NCBI RefSeq assembly: GCF_052857255.1
Contig: NC_135505.1
Span: 48,049,507-48,113,506 of the forward strand
Direction: 5' to 3'
DNA length: 64,000 nt
DNA from: Amblyomma americanum
Taxonomy: Eukaryota > Arthropoda > Arachnida > Ixodida > Ixodidae
The position numbers and the translations under genes are program-made. The first letter of the stretch is position 1. Every line of letters begins with the position of its first letter. Under the pieces are notes generated by a model that was not told the DNA's origin, made no database searches, and saw only the letters and a list, made by a program, of their open reading frames with translations. This document shows, in pieces, positions 1 through 10,557 of the stretch.

Positions 1-379
1 AACAGGCGCCGAATTCTAAAAATAAAAAATGTCCTCTAAATTCGATAGACGCGTGAAACACAATGCGAGGAAACAATTTGCACATCTTTTTATTCCCAAG
101 TGTGGTCTTCCGTCACTTCTGCTAAGTTTCGCGCAGCAGCGCCTTGTGCTGCACAAAGTGGTTCCACATTGAAGCAGATAAATATATTCGTCTTTTATTT
201 CAAAACCCTCATTAGGGCATACAAAAATTGAAAGGCTTAAGAAAATTATACAAGATAGATTATACACGCTTAATGAGGCGGGGGCCGTCCCGTGGGCAGG
301 ACGCTTCAGAGGTGCGCTGTTATTCATATCCACTTCCGAGACAGCCAAGGCTTCGGCCCAGGAAGTCGAGCAGACCATT
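1..379. other. Unassigned left edge
   Basis: No recognisable coding, RNA or repeat signature was found. It lies downstream (in minus orientation) of the LINE ORF1 relic, so it may be more of that element, but I cannot read any endonuclease or RT motif here. Confidence 0.3.
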
Positions 380-1674
380 TTACTCTTTTATCCTTTTATT
401 GGTCCTCCCAGAAAAGATACAAAAAACATAAATGGAAGAAAGAAGGAGCCCGAACCAGCAACGCTTTAGCGGGCAGACCATGTCTCTCGCAACCACGCTG
501 ACAGCCGATGGAGCACCAAACACGTTAGAGGCTAACACCTCAGTCGGCACACTGTTGCACTCCGGCGACGAAGGGAAATAACCGACGGAGTAGGCACGTA
601 GCACATTCATTTGCTGTAGCTGCTGCACTGATTTTACAGAAGGGGTGTCCAGCTGTCGAGATTGCTGGATGACAGATGGCCCCGGAGCAGCGAGCACAGG
701 GCTGAGAGTGGCAGGCAGACCGGGGATACGGTGGCTTTGGTTATGGAGACGGCGATCCAAGATGGTCCATACTCGCAGGCTGTCCCTGGCTGCTGTTTGG
801 TGCAGAAGATTTTGGTACCCCTTCTGTCGGGAGTTCAAAACTCAATTTACCTGACGCGCCCACAATATCCGACACATCCATAATGTATACTCAGACCACC
901 TCATCTTCATGTGTCCAGTTAACCTGGCGTAAACTGTCGGCATAGCTCATGACACACTTCTCTAGTCTGTGCCCAAAGCGTCTGCATTGGGCGCAGCGAG
1001 GCGTAGGACACTGACGCCGCGCATGGCTCGCCCGGCTACAATGAAGACACAAGTGAGGTCTACCTGGGATTACAATGAAAACCATTATACCGAAAACATT
1101 CAGGGTGTGAGAAATTCTACTTGCTGACACTCTGTCCTTGAGCGTGAGGAAGATTTCGAGGTTCGCTGTTTCCATGTGCTTCATTCCGAGGTGCCGCAAC
1201 TTCGCACGCTCGATAGTTAGTGCAGTTGCAAAAAGCTTCGAAGCTTCCACACAGTTCTCCGGTGCCCATATAGCGTGGAAGCCAAAGCTGATTAACCATC
1301 ACGTTTTTGGTGTCCGGATCAAGTGCGATACACTTTATACCTTTGAAAAGGAACACTTCTTTGAAAATAACATTCTGCTTTGAGGAACTGCTGTCGCAGG
1401 TAGCCATCCAAACGTGGCTAATTTGGTATTGGCCTATACACAGAATCTCACTGAGGTCCAAAATCTGCGCGAATGCGTCTCGGTAGTAGAGAGAATGGTA
1501 TGGACGACCCTTGTGGTAAGCACGCAGAACGACGATGTTCAGTACACCATTACTGGTAGGAAGTCGAGGGGGACGAATTTGTAATAATCTGTGGTAACTC
1601 CAGATGACGGAAGAAATCGGCAAAAGCCGATGTGCTGTTTCCAGCCAAAAGCATATCAAGGCACAACCGTTCAT
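380..1674 (-). pseudogene. LINE ORF1 relic with two CCHC zinc knuckles
   Basis: This is a decayed nucleic-acid-binding ORF1 (Gag-like) of a non-LTR retrotransposon. Such proteins coat element RNA and accompany it to the target. Two perfect CX2CX4HX4C knuckles, CLHCSRASHARRQC and CAQCRRFGHRLEKC, lie at about 954-1049. Just before them is the segment VIPGRPHLCL, typical of this ORF1 family. The upstream half (about 1240-1674) reads in another frame and contains QYQISHVWMATC and DPDTKNVMV, so there is a frameshift near 1240. Downstream of the knuckles (380-890) the frame is again broken and the sequence is low in recognisable features. The arrangement of an upstream domain followed by knuckles is that of LINE ORF1. 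The ORF2 that should follow is not visible before the window edge. Confidence 0.8.
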
Positions 1675-1704
1675 AACGGCTGCATCACAAAGGTAATAGA
1701 ACGA

Positions 1705-1840
1705 GGTTGGATAGAACTCAATAAAAAGTGGACCTAGTGAATGCGTGTGGTCTTTGACTTCGTGAAGTGTCTTTGTGTACTGATGTTTACATGACTAATA
1801 ATGAATATGCAAGTTTTGAAACGGGATCCAGTAACAGTTG
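1705..1840. repeat. Dispersed repeat, copy 1 (pair with 8818-8945)
   Basis: This block shares a core around AATAAAAAGTGGACCTAGTG, followed by similar TCTTTGACTT and TGTACTG segments, with 8818-8945 in the same orientation. It sits immediately upstream of the minus-strand ORF1 relic, so it could be part of that LINE's 5' region. It could equally be an unrelated short element. No ORF or terminal repeat was seen. Confidence 0.6.
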
Positions 1841-1919
1841 TGTTCTGCTCTATAAAGCATTTCAATTCAGTGTCATGACCTGTGGCAACGCAGCGCCATC
1901 GATGATATGGAGATAAAAG

Positions 1920-2200
1920 TAAATGCGAGTAGCATTCCTACGGAAAAATCTCATATATACGTATATGTTATATGTGTCTGATATATACGCAATTATTGTA
2001 TATGTTTTCACATAAGTGCTCGTATACATATGGGCTCGTATGAATATGTGCTCGTATTGCATACGCGTCCCTCGTATGGCGAAACACATATAATCGTGTG
2101 ATACCGGTCCCGTATATACGCAATTATTGGATACGTGTCACACCTATCGCTCGTATATACGAGGGCTTCGTGACTTTCGTACAGATACGAGGGTCTCGTC
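1920..2200. repeat. Degenerate CGTATA-rich tandem repeat
   Basis: The stretch is dominated by variants of CGTATATACG and CGTAT. The block TATACGCAATTATTG occurs at about 1985 and again near 2112, suggesting a decayed duplication of a unit of about 130 bp. It has no coding content. Confidence 0.55.
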
Positions 2201-2204
2201 ATGA

Positions 2205-2700
2205 GGATACAGTGGCCTTGAAACCCGTACTCTAGTGTACAGTTAAAAGCTCTGAATATGTAAGCTACCTGAATGAACTTGCAACCCTTCAGCGCAGCAA
2301 ATGCTGCATCCCAGCACTAAATACCTGGCTGCAGTCAATGAAATATTTCTTTTCCTGCCTTTATTTTATCATTTTTATTTTACTACAGTCATTGATTACA
2401 GGGGCAGGATTGATTGAGGTTCCTCAGCATGTCCGCCAGGTAGCTATTCAACTGCTCTCCGCAGTTTCTCATCCTCGGCAGCTTGTGCAGCTTTGATGTC
2501 TGCATCAAATGCATCTGAAAGAGCATTAATCGTGAAAAAAGTGAAGACATGCAGGTGCTGTAAAATAAAAGTATTTAAGCCATGCACATTTAAATAAACG
2601 AATGTCCGTCAGGGAATCCACATAAATAAAAGAGGCTTACTGCCCACAGCTGCTAGTTCTTCTAAGCTCGTCCGAGGCTTCTGCATGAAATCAGCATTAA
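2205..2700. other. Unassigned AT-rich interval
   Basis: I saw no gene, RNA or terminal-repeat signal between the CGTATA repeat and the TTAA-flanked MITE. It ends in the TTAA target site at 2697-2700. Confidence 0.3.
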
Positions 2701-3236
2701 AGGGGCTGTGCAATAAAGAAAAAAAAGCCTTGAAGGGGCTGTGAAGGGGACTTTAATAAAGTTGCGGGATGCCTGGGATATTGCAGCACGCCGCTTCACG
2801 AATAGTGTCCAGCAAGAATTTTTTAAATGCGCTCTGTAGAAGCGGAGTTATCTGTAGTTAAAATTTGAACTTCAGCGTCTTCGTGCCTTTCCTTCTCCTC
2901 TCGTCATTTTTTGCATGCTGGAAGGTAGGCGCTCCTTCGCCGACTCCCCCTCTGGGAGCGGAGCTTCGCGGCCTATTGGCCGCGGCCACGGTAGCTGCCT
3001 GACGTCTGAAAGAATCTAACCACTGGCCACCTCTCACCATGTCTACGCAGATGCGGGGGACGGAGGAGGGCGCGAGCATGAAAAAGTCTCCGGGAAGGGC
3101 TCGCCAACATTGACGCGTGGCTGTGGGTCCTATGCTGCGTGTAGAAGAGTGTTAATTGGCTGTGGTTTTCATGGCAACACAGTGCAGTGATTAAGTGAGT
3201 TAATGTGCTCTCCTCGGGGGGCGTTTCAGAGCCCCT
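2701..3236. mobile_element. TTAA-flanked MITE (piggyBac-type target site)
   Basis: The 536 bp element starts AGGGGCTGTG at 2701 and ends CAGAGCCCCT at 3236, inverted termini matching at 9 of 10 positions. TTAA lies directly outside both ends (2697-2700 and 3237-3240). A TTAA target duplication with short inverted ends is the signature of piggyBac-type cut-and-paste transposition. No transposase ORF is present, so it is non-autonomous. A second copy of the terminal motif, AAGGGGCTGTG, lies at about 2733. The interior is GC-rich around 2930-3100. The class rests on target site and termini, not on an identified autonomous partner. Confidence 0.7.
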
Positions 3237-3262
3237 TTAAGGAATTGCCGGCATACTGAGCC

Positions 3263-3307
3263 GGTGATGCTCCTTCCCCGAAGGCTCTTCGGGGAAGGAG
3301 CATCACC
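3263..3307. repeat. Perfect 20 bp-arm hairpin
   Basis: Bases 3263-3282 are the exact reverse complement of 3288-3307, with a 5 base loop GGCTC. The arm begins GGTGATGCTCC and carries CTTCCCCGAA next to the loop. It lies 23 bp outside the TTAA-flanked MITE. At 45 bases it is too short for a usual microRNA precursor. Confidence 0.85.
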
Positions 3308-3603
3308 AGGAAGGAGCGTAATTTTTGTGGGGAATCCCACACAAGTTTTGCGCCGTCCTTGCAAAACAAGAAGTCTCGACCTTGGGAAAGGAGCCAGCGC
3401 CACCGCTCTGCACTGACAATTTCCACTCCCGAGGTGTACCTGCATTAAAACAGCTGCACATTTGCTTCGTGTAAAGCCATATAACAGGTTGGGAAGAGAG
3501 TTATTTGCCACATTAAAACTACTAAAATCCCATTCCTCAGGACTGCGATATGTAACATTACGAAAATGGTTATTTTCCTTCCAAACGCTACTAATTATAA
3601 AAC

Positions 3604-3702
3604 ATGACACACCGCGCTCTTCTTTGGAGTGAGCAGCGCGATGGGCCACCAGGTCACGTTTGTATGCAATCATATAAAGCTGCCTTTGACAACACAGCTG
3701 AG
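3604..3702 (-). pseudogene. Possible C2H2 zinc-finger relic
   Basis: The minus strand reads YKRDLVAHRAAHSKEER followed by GVSC. The spacing matches the second half of a C2H2 finger (aromatic, leucine, HX3H), then a linker like TGEKP and the first cysteine of a next finger. Upstream only an adjacent CC pair remains instead of CX2C, and no further finger is seen. It may be a fragment of a zinc-finger gene or a chance match. Confidence 0.3.
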
Positions 3703-3829
3703 CCCTTTTATTTCTCCTTCAGGCTCCATTACACCCCGGCAATAGTAATGTTGCGAAGTATTCGGACGCACAAAACTAACAGATGAAAGATTTTAAATAT
3801 TTAAAACATAGCGATTAAATCTTGGCACA

Positions 3830-3976
3830 AGAGGTTGTGTCCGGAGCCCTCCACTACGACACCTCCTTCTTACTTTCTTCTTTCACTCCCTCCTTTATCC
3901 CTTCCCTTACGACGCAGTTCAGGTGTCCAACGATATATGAGACAGATGCTGCGCCATTTCCTTTCCCCCAAAACCA

Positions 3977-3977
<1 letters not shown>
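3830..3977 (+). mobile_element. 5'-truncated tRNA-derived SINE
   Basis: The sequence from GGAGCCCTCCACTACG through the pyrimidine-rich body to GCGCCATTTCC matches the 3' part of the full SINE at 8957-9252. The tRNA-like head is missing, as expected for incomplete reverse transcription. A (TTA)n tail follows directly. Confidence 0.75.
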
Positions 3978-4054
<77 letters not shown>

Positions 4055-4066
4055 TTATTATTATTA
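3977..4066. repeat. (TTA)n microsatellite
   Basis: About 30 TTA units with one interruption near 4053 form the tail of the SINE just upstream. The poly-Leu and poly-Tyr frames across it are artefacts. Confidence 0.95.
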
Positions 4067-4138
4067 AAAGATGCGCGTCGCAACTACCGCGTCATCCGTA
4101 GCAACAAAGACGTTTGAGCAAGCCACCCCCGCTGACAT

Positions 4139-4167
4139 GGAGCTCTCGCCACGTTGGTGAGAGCTCC
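4139..4167. repeat. 13 bp-arm hairpin
   Basis: GGAGCTCTCGCCA and TGGTGAGAGCTCC pair across a CGT loop with one mismatch. No function is apparent. Confidence 0.7.
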
Positions 4168-4371
4168 TAGATCCCAGTCTCGAAGGGCCAAGATGCCGCC
4201 CACCCTCCATCAACTGACTCTGCTAGGCTGTGATCACATTTGAAAATTTTAAACGAAAGCTTTACTACGCCAGCCAGCGAGCCATTTCGGCTCGTCACAC
4301 CGTATGTCGGCTACGCAGTTGCCTAACAACGCCCCGCTGGGGTTGAGGAAGAGGAGGTGTCGCCTCGCGGG

Positions 4372-4385
4372 GGGTATGTATATAT
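4372..4385 (+). promoter_or_regulatory. Possible TATA box before an Arg/Glu-rich repeat ORF
   Basis: A TATATA motif lies about 50 bp upstream of the ATG at 4428. The spacing allows a transcription start and short leader. I infer promoter activity from position only. Confidence 0.3.
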
Positions 4386-4427
4386 GCGCTTCGCCTCAGT
4401 GTATTGTAGTCGTTATAGAGAGCGCCA

Positions 4428-4622
4428 ATGAGACGCACAACGACCGAACGAAGCGAAGAAGAGAAGAGAGAACGCGCTCAAAAGACGCCAGAAGAACTCG
4501 CCGCACGACCACTCGAGAAGCGTCGTAACAGAGATGCGGCTAAAAGAAGTCGTGCCACGTCCCGGAGTGACTCTTCAACTGCGGTAGAGACCGGTTTGAG
4601 TTCTCGAGAGCGTCGCAAATGA
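4428..4622 (+). CDS. Short Arg/Lys/Glu-rich repeat-family ORF
   Basis: The 64-residue frame begins MRRTTTERSEEEKRER and contains KTPEELAARPLEKRRNRDAA, a pattern resembling the charged TPEE-RAAR-type repeats seen at the start of arthropod Helitron-related and other repetitive ORFs. It is predicted to be a highly charged helix. The frame stops at a TGA after RRK, and no following helicase or Rep domain is readable, so this is probably a truncated copy of a repeat family rather than a host gene. A TATA-like motif lies upstream. The identification is from pattern memory and is weak. Confidence 0.35.
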   Translation: MRRTTTERSEEEKRERAQKTPEELAARPLEKRRNRDAAKRSRATSRSDSSTAVETGLSSRERRK

Positions 4623-4664
4623 GACGCTGCGTAGACGGCGTGCCGAGGAAACTGAGCTTTCGCA

Positions 4665-5270
4665 ATTCGTCTAGTGTTAACAAGACGTAAACCACAGCCA
4701 ATTTGGGCTCATCGTTGTCTGTCCGGGAAATGTCACAGAATAGCTGTCAATCAAACGACGTTAAGTCGGTATGAAAAAATAACAACAAATTAACAAAATG
4801 AATAATAAGGTTTAAAAACAAAGATGAATAAATAAAAAATAAAAATGTGAAAGAAAAATAAAAGATAACAATAAAGAAATGCAATGCCTACCCACGGGGG
4901 AAAATCTCGCGTTCTAGAAAGTTCCATGCTTTCGCATTCATGCTCATAAGCAGACGTAAGTGCCCTGACAATTTTTTCATAGTGTCATGTGACTTCGACA
5001 TCACGTCACCGTTTGGGGTGACGTCACCACTTGACACATGGCTCCCAATTTCGAACCTCAACCATCTGTTACAAGACTACCAATTTTTATAAGCTTTCTT
5101 GTATTGTGACATTGGCATTTTTCATTTTTTATTTCTTCCTAATTAACACTAATAAAATTTATTATCGTAAAATAATTAAAGATGTCGTTTCATCATTCAT
5201 AACGACATATTGCTTCTCTAAATTTAACCCCTTAGCATGAAGGAGCTAGTGCCAGAGAAACGCCAGTGTT
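4665..5270. other. Unassigned AT-rich interval with a small inverted repeat
   Basis: No gene was seen. The only structure is ACGTCACC/GGTGACGT at 5003-5024, 8 bp arms with a 6 bp loop, which also creates a TGACGTCA site. The rest is AT-rich. Confidence 0.35.
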
Positions 5271-5276
5271 GGCGTT

Positions 5277-5700
5277 GTGGAGCCTCAGCAAGAGCGTCTG
5301 GATCCGTGGGCCGCTGCTCGGTTGGTCAGGCCTCAGACGCTCTTCTGTAAGCCACCATACCCCGCAGGTTGGAGGCACATTCGACCCTTTGCGATTCTGA
5401 TGTATCTGCCATCACTGACAGGGAATACGACCCGGCCTGCCAAAATTGTAAACAAGGAGAAATAGCCACCCAGGCGCATATCCTCTGGTGTTGCGCGGGA
5501 AACCCGCCCCTACGAACATTACTGCCAGCTTCCCCCGAGGAGGGATTGAACCAGCTCCTCAGAAGACCAGACGAGACAATCCAGCGGGCACTCGTTTCGT
5601 GGCCTTAGGAAGCCGCCCCAACTTGGGGGCCACACCAAACTCACCGTCCTAAATCCCGACATTCTATGGCAATAAAGTTGTTTCTCTCTCTCGGCGTTGT
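5277..5700 (+). mobile_element. LINE 3' end with C-terminal zinc-finger segment
   Basis: This is the last part of a non-LTR retrotransposon ORF2. The frame ending at 5608 reads CQNCKQGEIATQAHILWCC and then QRALVSWP, a CX2C...H...C cluster and the tail typical of tick LINE ORF2 C-termini. The 3' UTR has GGGGGCCACACCA, an AATAAAG signal and a TCTC-rich end. The 3' UTR at 52890-52975 is closely similar, so both belong to one family. The rest of the element is absent (5' truncation). Confidence 0.75.
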
Positions 5701-6075
5701 GGGCCATTGTTGGCGGCGTTGTAACACGAAACACAAGAATCTCAAAATAAAAAATTGCTGACGGTTTAGCTCCGGTTAAACCTAGTGCGTACGCGATAGC
5801 TGACCCTAAGAAGACGTGGCTTCGCTAGCGGCTTATCGCTGTCGTTTTTCCGCTTCTTGACGGTGACGTGAAGCGAGCCGTTATTCTCGTTAGTACTGCG
5901 TCTCGGCCGCGCGCTTGGCATTTCTGGCTTCTTGGGCTCCCTGTCTACTCGCCTTATACCATACCACAGCTTCAAGATCCATCGACGTGGCTTCCCGCAG
6001 TCGACGTTGATGTCGGTCGCAGTATACACGCGGGCTTTCCTCTTCTTCACACATCGTTCATCTGAAGAACTAGTT
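5700..6075. other. Unassigned; contains a motif shared with 57.3 kb
   Basis: The motif ACAAGAAYCTCRAAATAAAAA near 5730 recurs at about 57300, so a short repeat is probably present. A basic minus-strand frame (5766-6050) shows no recognisable domain. Confidence 0.35.
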
Positions 6076-6079
6076 GTTG

Positions 6080-7760
6080 CGACTGAAGGAAGAAGTAAAA
6101 GTGTACGGGCCTGCCCACTGGCTCAAGCTAAGCTACAACCGCTGCCACGTGCAGACAGTAGGAGAGTTGAAAGAGATTTGAGAGGAGGAGGAAAAGCATT
6201 ATTAAAGCGTATGGGAGTTGGGCGAGCTTATGGTTTGGGCCCTCATTCCTGGGCTCTACTGGCTGGAGCTGCTCTGCTGACTTGTTTTATGAGGGCCCGT
6301 TGGTCCTGCAGGTTTTCGCTGGTCAGCTGCGCCTCCCACCGCTCAAAAGACGTGTTTTCCGTCTGTAGAGTGTTTGGTTTGGCCCCGCATCCCTACCGTA
6401 TGTGGAAGAGTGTAGGGCGGGCCTGGCACCAGGAACAGGTGTCGGAGTGTAATGTTGGGTGTTTGAGGTGCAGTCTATGGAGGTTCTAAAAGGTGTTCTG
6501 TACCTGCCGCCAAGAGACGGAATCTGGGGTGTCTAAGTTCCCTCGAGGTGGAGGAAAGTGTCTTCTTGGAAGAAGCTGAAACTCGAGGCGTTCGTTATAC
6601 CTAGAAGGTAGAGGGGTAACAGAGGGCATGGTTTGTGGCCGAGCTCGGTTGATGATGCCTCGAGCTAGAGCATGTGCCCGCTCATTTCCCTCTACTCCCT
6701 CGTGGCCTGGGGTCCAGGTGATCTGGTGGTGCTTGGTGAGGAGTATGTTGGCCGTGAGCCGACTGACGTGCTTGGGAACTTGGCCTCGCAGGAAGTTTCG
6801 ACACGCGTTTTGCGAGTCTGTGATCACACGAGCGCTTTGGCCTTGGGACTCGTAATGCCTAATGGCAATGACCACGGCAGTGGTCTCCGTGGCCGCTGGT
6901 GTTTTGGCTCTTACAGAAACAGTGAAAAAGAGTGGAGATGCGGTGGTCCAGTGCAGCCACTGCGTACTTGTCATGGTCCGGGTATGCTGCGGTGTCAACA
7001 TGAACCACACTCTGGGAATTGGTTATGTGTCGGCGTAGGTAGGATACTCGCACTCGTCGTCTGCCTGTGCGACCGTCTTTAAACATGTGTTTCGGTATCG
7101 GGGCCACGCTGATGTATTTCCTGTGCTGTTTTTCTAGAGAGGATTGAGCATCTAGTGCGCGGATGTCCGCAACTGAACTTACTCGGAGTAGGATAGCTCA
7201 TTCAGCTTGGGTGGTGTGAAGTCTTAGTGTTTGAAATGGACGGATGGCTTCTGTTAGTTACGTCAAGGTGTTGAAGGTTCCTAGTGCGCTCAGACGCTAT
7301 GTCGAAGTGTTTTTAGAAGGTTAAGGGCCGTCTTGTATTCCCCCTTATGATGGTGTCAACTTGCTGCTCCTCTCTTTGTTAGCGTATGAAAGGGTAGTTC
7401 GTATGTCATACGGCTATCTACCAATGCTTGAACCAGCTGACGAATGTCTTATTCTAGCATTCCTTGGCGATGCTTGGTAATGCGGATGATCATGCGAGCT
7501 ATTTGTTTTGCGGTAGTTTTGAGAGTCTGAATGGTGTATGTAGCACGGAGGTTGCTCTGTATCCAAAGACCAAGAATGCGGATCAGGTTAACTTCCCCGG
7601 TGGCTTGACCCTCGATCGTGAGGTTGATAGGACCTGGACGGGACAGGAAAGCTTGAAAGAAAGGACGCGTGTCGCAACAACCACGCCATCTGAAGCGATC
7701 ACGAAGATTTAGCAATAGATATACCTGGTGACAAGGAGCCGCCACCACATGTGCGAGAGG
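6080..7760 (-). mobile_element. LINE ORF2 relic: RT thumb, RNase H, 3' end
   Basis: On the minus strand the order is the RT thumb (IRILGLWIQ and KQIARMIIRI at about 7600-7450), then an RNase H domain. The RNase H catalytic residues are visible as VDTAAY, TETTAVVIAI, VITDSQNA and TPGHEGVEGNERAHAL (about 7030-6640), but the first is in a different frame from the others. Next is the ORF2 tail around QRALIKQ near 6300, then a 3' UTR (about 6170-6080) shared with 13990-14135. RNase H in a LINE ORF2 is typical of I/R1-related clades. Multiple frameshifts and stops make it inactive, and the RT catalytic core is missing beyond 7760. Confidence 0.8.
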
Positions 7761-7764
7761 TCCG

Positions 7765-8815
7765 AAATCTCAGCCCCGTAAAGCCAGGAAGCCACCTCCC
7801 AAAGGATCGCCGCTTCGCACCCTCTGTTTATGTCACCGAGCGATTACGCGCATCTGCTGCCCAACTGCGCATGCGCAGCGTACCTGTAGCCACTGCCCAA
7901 GCGCGACGCGCACAGCGAGGCCGCGGAGTCACGCGGTGGACCTGTTGCTCGGCGTAGCGAGGCTGCGGAGTCAGCAGCGGCGTAACTTTGACGCCACGCG
8001 CGGCACATCTGGTGCTCGTCGCAAGCGAATTAACGGCTCCGCCTCTGCCCGGGGACCTTAGCCCAGTGATCTTGGGAATTTTTTGGAGGCTATAGCTTCA
8101 TAATCGGCCGTGACTCCACTAAGCTAAGCCAGGTTACCCGGAGCGGATGCTAGCCACTGCGGTTTGGTGCTGCTCTGTCATAGAGATCGCCAGAAACAGC
8201 CCGGAGTCTCAAAGCTCTGTTCAAGAATTTGCCCCGGAGTCCGATCCTGGCTCCATATCTCTGCGTTGTCTAGGCTGTTGTTGTTGCTCGGGCCTGCCAA
8301 CTGGCTCTATGTTGAGTCACCTCGGCGGTCTCTTGCGGATAGAGATGTTAGAGAATAAAGGAGCGAAGAGAAAGAGAGACAGAGGAGTCGTGCCTCGCAA
8401 CAGCCATCGTCTAGCCGGCGAAGCGACAAGGGCGACGACGGCATGCACAAGAGATAGACTCGGTTGCAAGAGGATATCCGCCGCAAGCGGGGCGGTAAAT
8501 TTAGTTACCAGCTCCGTAGCGCCAGGAGCAGCAGGACTCCCCCACTGTCCGTATTGCGTAATCGAGGCGACTAGCGCTGCCCTTGTATCTAGGAATAACG
8601 AGTCCCTGGGTAAACCACGTGACACAATTGACGACAGCGAACGGTGTGACGGCGAAGCACAGAGCCGTGGTGGCGCCACTCCTCCAGTTCGAGGTCATTT
8701 CAGGAACACATTTGACGCTCAGCTCTGCATGCTAGAAGCGGAGCGTCACTCCAAAAGATCAAGACCAATGCCTTTCAGATTGCGGGGCAAGCACTGCAGA
8801 ACACGCTACGAAGCC
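7765..8815. other. CpG-rich unassigned interval with a 226-codon open frame
   Basis: CpG-rich sequence at 7790-8060 is followed by an open frame on the plus strand at 8147-8827. The translation shows no domain, low complexity around CCCC, and no conserved motif. An AATAAA lies just after it, but inside a dispersed repeat (8818-8945). I do not assign a gene. Confidence 0.3.
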
Positions 8816-8817
8816 AT

Positions 8818-8945
8818 GTTGGTTTGAACTGAATAAAAAGTGGACCTAGTGAACCGGTTGTTGTCTTTGACTTTGTAAAGGGCCTTTCTGTACTGGTGCA
8901 CAGATCTATAATTATGAGTATGGAAACATTGAACTGGGACCCGAT
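8818..8945. repeat. Dispersed repeat, copy 2 (pair with 1705-1840)
   Basis: It is similar to 1705-1840 in direct orientation around the AATAAAAAGTGGACCTAGTG core and the downstream TCTTTGACTT segment. The SINE at 8957 begins about 10 bp after it. Confidence 0.6.
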
Positions 8946-8956
8946 TAAAATCACGC

Positions 8957-9252
8957 CGCGGTGGCTTAGTGCTCAGGACGCTTGGCTACTCATCCGGAAT
9001 ACCAGTGTTCAAACCTGGCCGCGGCGGCTGCGTTTCAGTGTAGGCGACACGCTAAGGCGCCCGTGCGCTGTGCGATGTCAGTGCACGTTAAAGATCCCCA
9101 GGTGGTCGAGATTATTCCGGAGCCCTCCACTATGGCACCTCCTTTTTTCTTTCATTCCTTTGTTTATCCCTTTCCTTACAGTGCGGTTCAGTTGTCCGCC
9201 GAGATGTGAGATAGATCCTGCGCCATTTCCGTTTCGTAAAAAAACAATTTTC
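8957..9252 (+). mobile_element. Near full-length tRNA-derived SINE
   Basis: The head starts GCCGCGGTGGCTTAGTGCTC (A-box-like) and has GTTCAAACCTGGCC (B-box-like), ending in the complementary CCGCGGCGG, so it is tRNA-like. The body contains GTGCGATGTCAGTGCACGTT and GGAGCCCTCCACTATGG, and the tail is A-rich after GCGCCATTTCC. Fragments of the same family lie at 3830, 32.5, 33.6, 53.1 and 62.7 kb. Internal Pol III promoters drive such elements, and LINE enzymes move them. tRNA-derived SINEs such as Ruka are known from ticks; I infer, but have not verified, membership of such a family. Confidence 0.8.
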
Positions 9253-10540
9253 TCGTTTTGAGCAGGATATTGGCAAAAACAGGAGTGCGCAGACGCAGCT
9301 GTAGCTGTAACGGTAGCCGCAGTAGAGCAGACCGCTAGCGCTGGTGCTGAAAGAGAGCACGAAACGCATGCAAGTGCCCCAGAACGCGAAGAGGCCAGGC
9401 GAGAGCAAACTGGCGGCACTACGCCGAGTGCGACTGGCGGACGCAAAAGGGTGCGCGCTCATGATCAGGTAGCAGCTGAAATTTTGCTGGACAGTGGAGG
9501 CTAGATCGAGGGCCGACAGTGTGTGCAAATGGCACCGCAGTAGCCGCAGCAAATAAAAACGAAGCGAATGGCAAATTACCCTGGGTTGGCAATTCACCAG
9601 GGTGGTGGAGGAAACACAAACCGAGCAGTGAAGCGCAAGTTTCGCTTCGTAGCAAGGTCCGTGGAGAGGACGCGCGGTAAAAATTGTAATCAGCTTCAGA
9701 GGGTGCCCTGCAAGAGGCCGTAGGATAAGGGATGGCAGATCAATAAGGGCGATTGCGTTGAACCGACTCACCGCAGTCCGCCGCAGGGTTTTTGAGCACA
9801 CTGTGGCGTTGGGGATGCTAATTACGCGCAGAAAATAGCGACGCCAATTATGGATAGCTGCTGATGCTTATAGCATCAGCTCCAATGGTAAGTAGAGCGG
9901 GTTGAAGGAGGTAACGCTGTCCCTTCGCCCTTTGTTTTAATGTTGTCGTAGTGCACGGGGGAGGATCGCGGGACATCCGCCGCGCACCATTGTGGTGTGA
10001 GGTGTGATTCGTTCCGTGGAAGTCGGCGCGGCAAGAGTAATACGGAGTACGCGACAGGCGACGCATCAAAGAGAAACAAAAGGAGAAACTAGGGTGCTTC
10101 GATGCGCGCGGAGGCGCGTGTATCGAGGCACTCTAGGAGAAACTAAGGAATTTTCGGAGGAACTGCATCTAAGCACCACCTATCAACGACAGAAAGAAGC
10201 ACTTGGCTCTCCGCGTGCAGCGAGGGTACCTTCCACAGAGCTCCACTGTTTGCTTCAACCCTTGCGTTATCTTTGCTCGAAAAATGCTGAGCTGTTGCGA
10301 GCAATTCCGCCAGGTGGTGCCTTCCTCCAAACGAGCTGAGTTTATCGTCGATGTCGCGCGCCGAGCGCCAAGTTGTGTTGCACTACGAAGCGCGCAGCCT
10401 GTCCTTTGCCGCAGGAATGCAGTATGTAGAGGTCGCGTAGCTGCCTCTCGCAAGAGAGAAATGCAGTGAGGGGAAAAATAATTTTCTTCTGTTAACTGCT
10501 GAAGTGCACTTTTACTTATCTTTAAATTTTCTTCGTGTAT
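9253..10540. other. Unassigned interval
   Basis: No gene or transposon domain was recognised. It is moderately GC-rich with long chance frames on both strands. A small palindrome with 9 bp arms, GCTGATGCT/AGCATCAGC, lies at 9860-9880. Confidence 0.3.
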
Positions 10541-10557
10541 TTCTTATTATTTCACAG

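Noticed and set aside
1920..2200. A CRISPR array
   Set aside because: The repeats are irregular CGTATA words with no constant repeat-spacer spacing, and the DNA is eukaryotic.
3263..3307. A microRNA precursor
   Set aside because: The hairpin is only 45 bases, too short for a normal precursor, and it is perfectly paired.
3822..4101. Open frames coding poly-Leu or poly-Tyr
   Set aside because: They are translations of the (TTA)n microsatellite.
8147..8827. A 226-residue protein
   Set aside because: No domain, a low-complexity Cys run, and it ends in a dispersed repeat. I saw no splice or promoter support.
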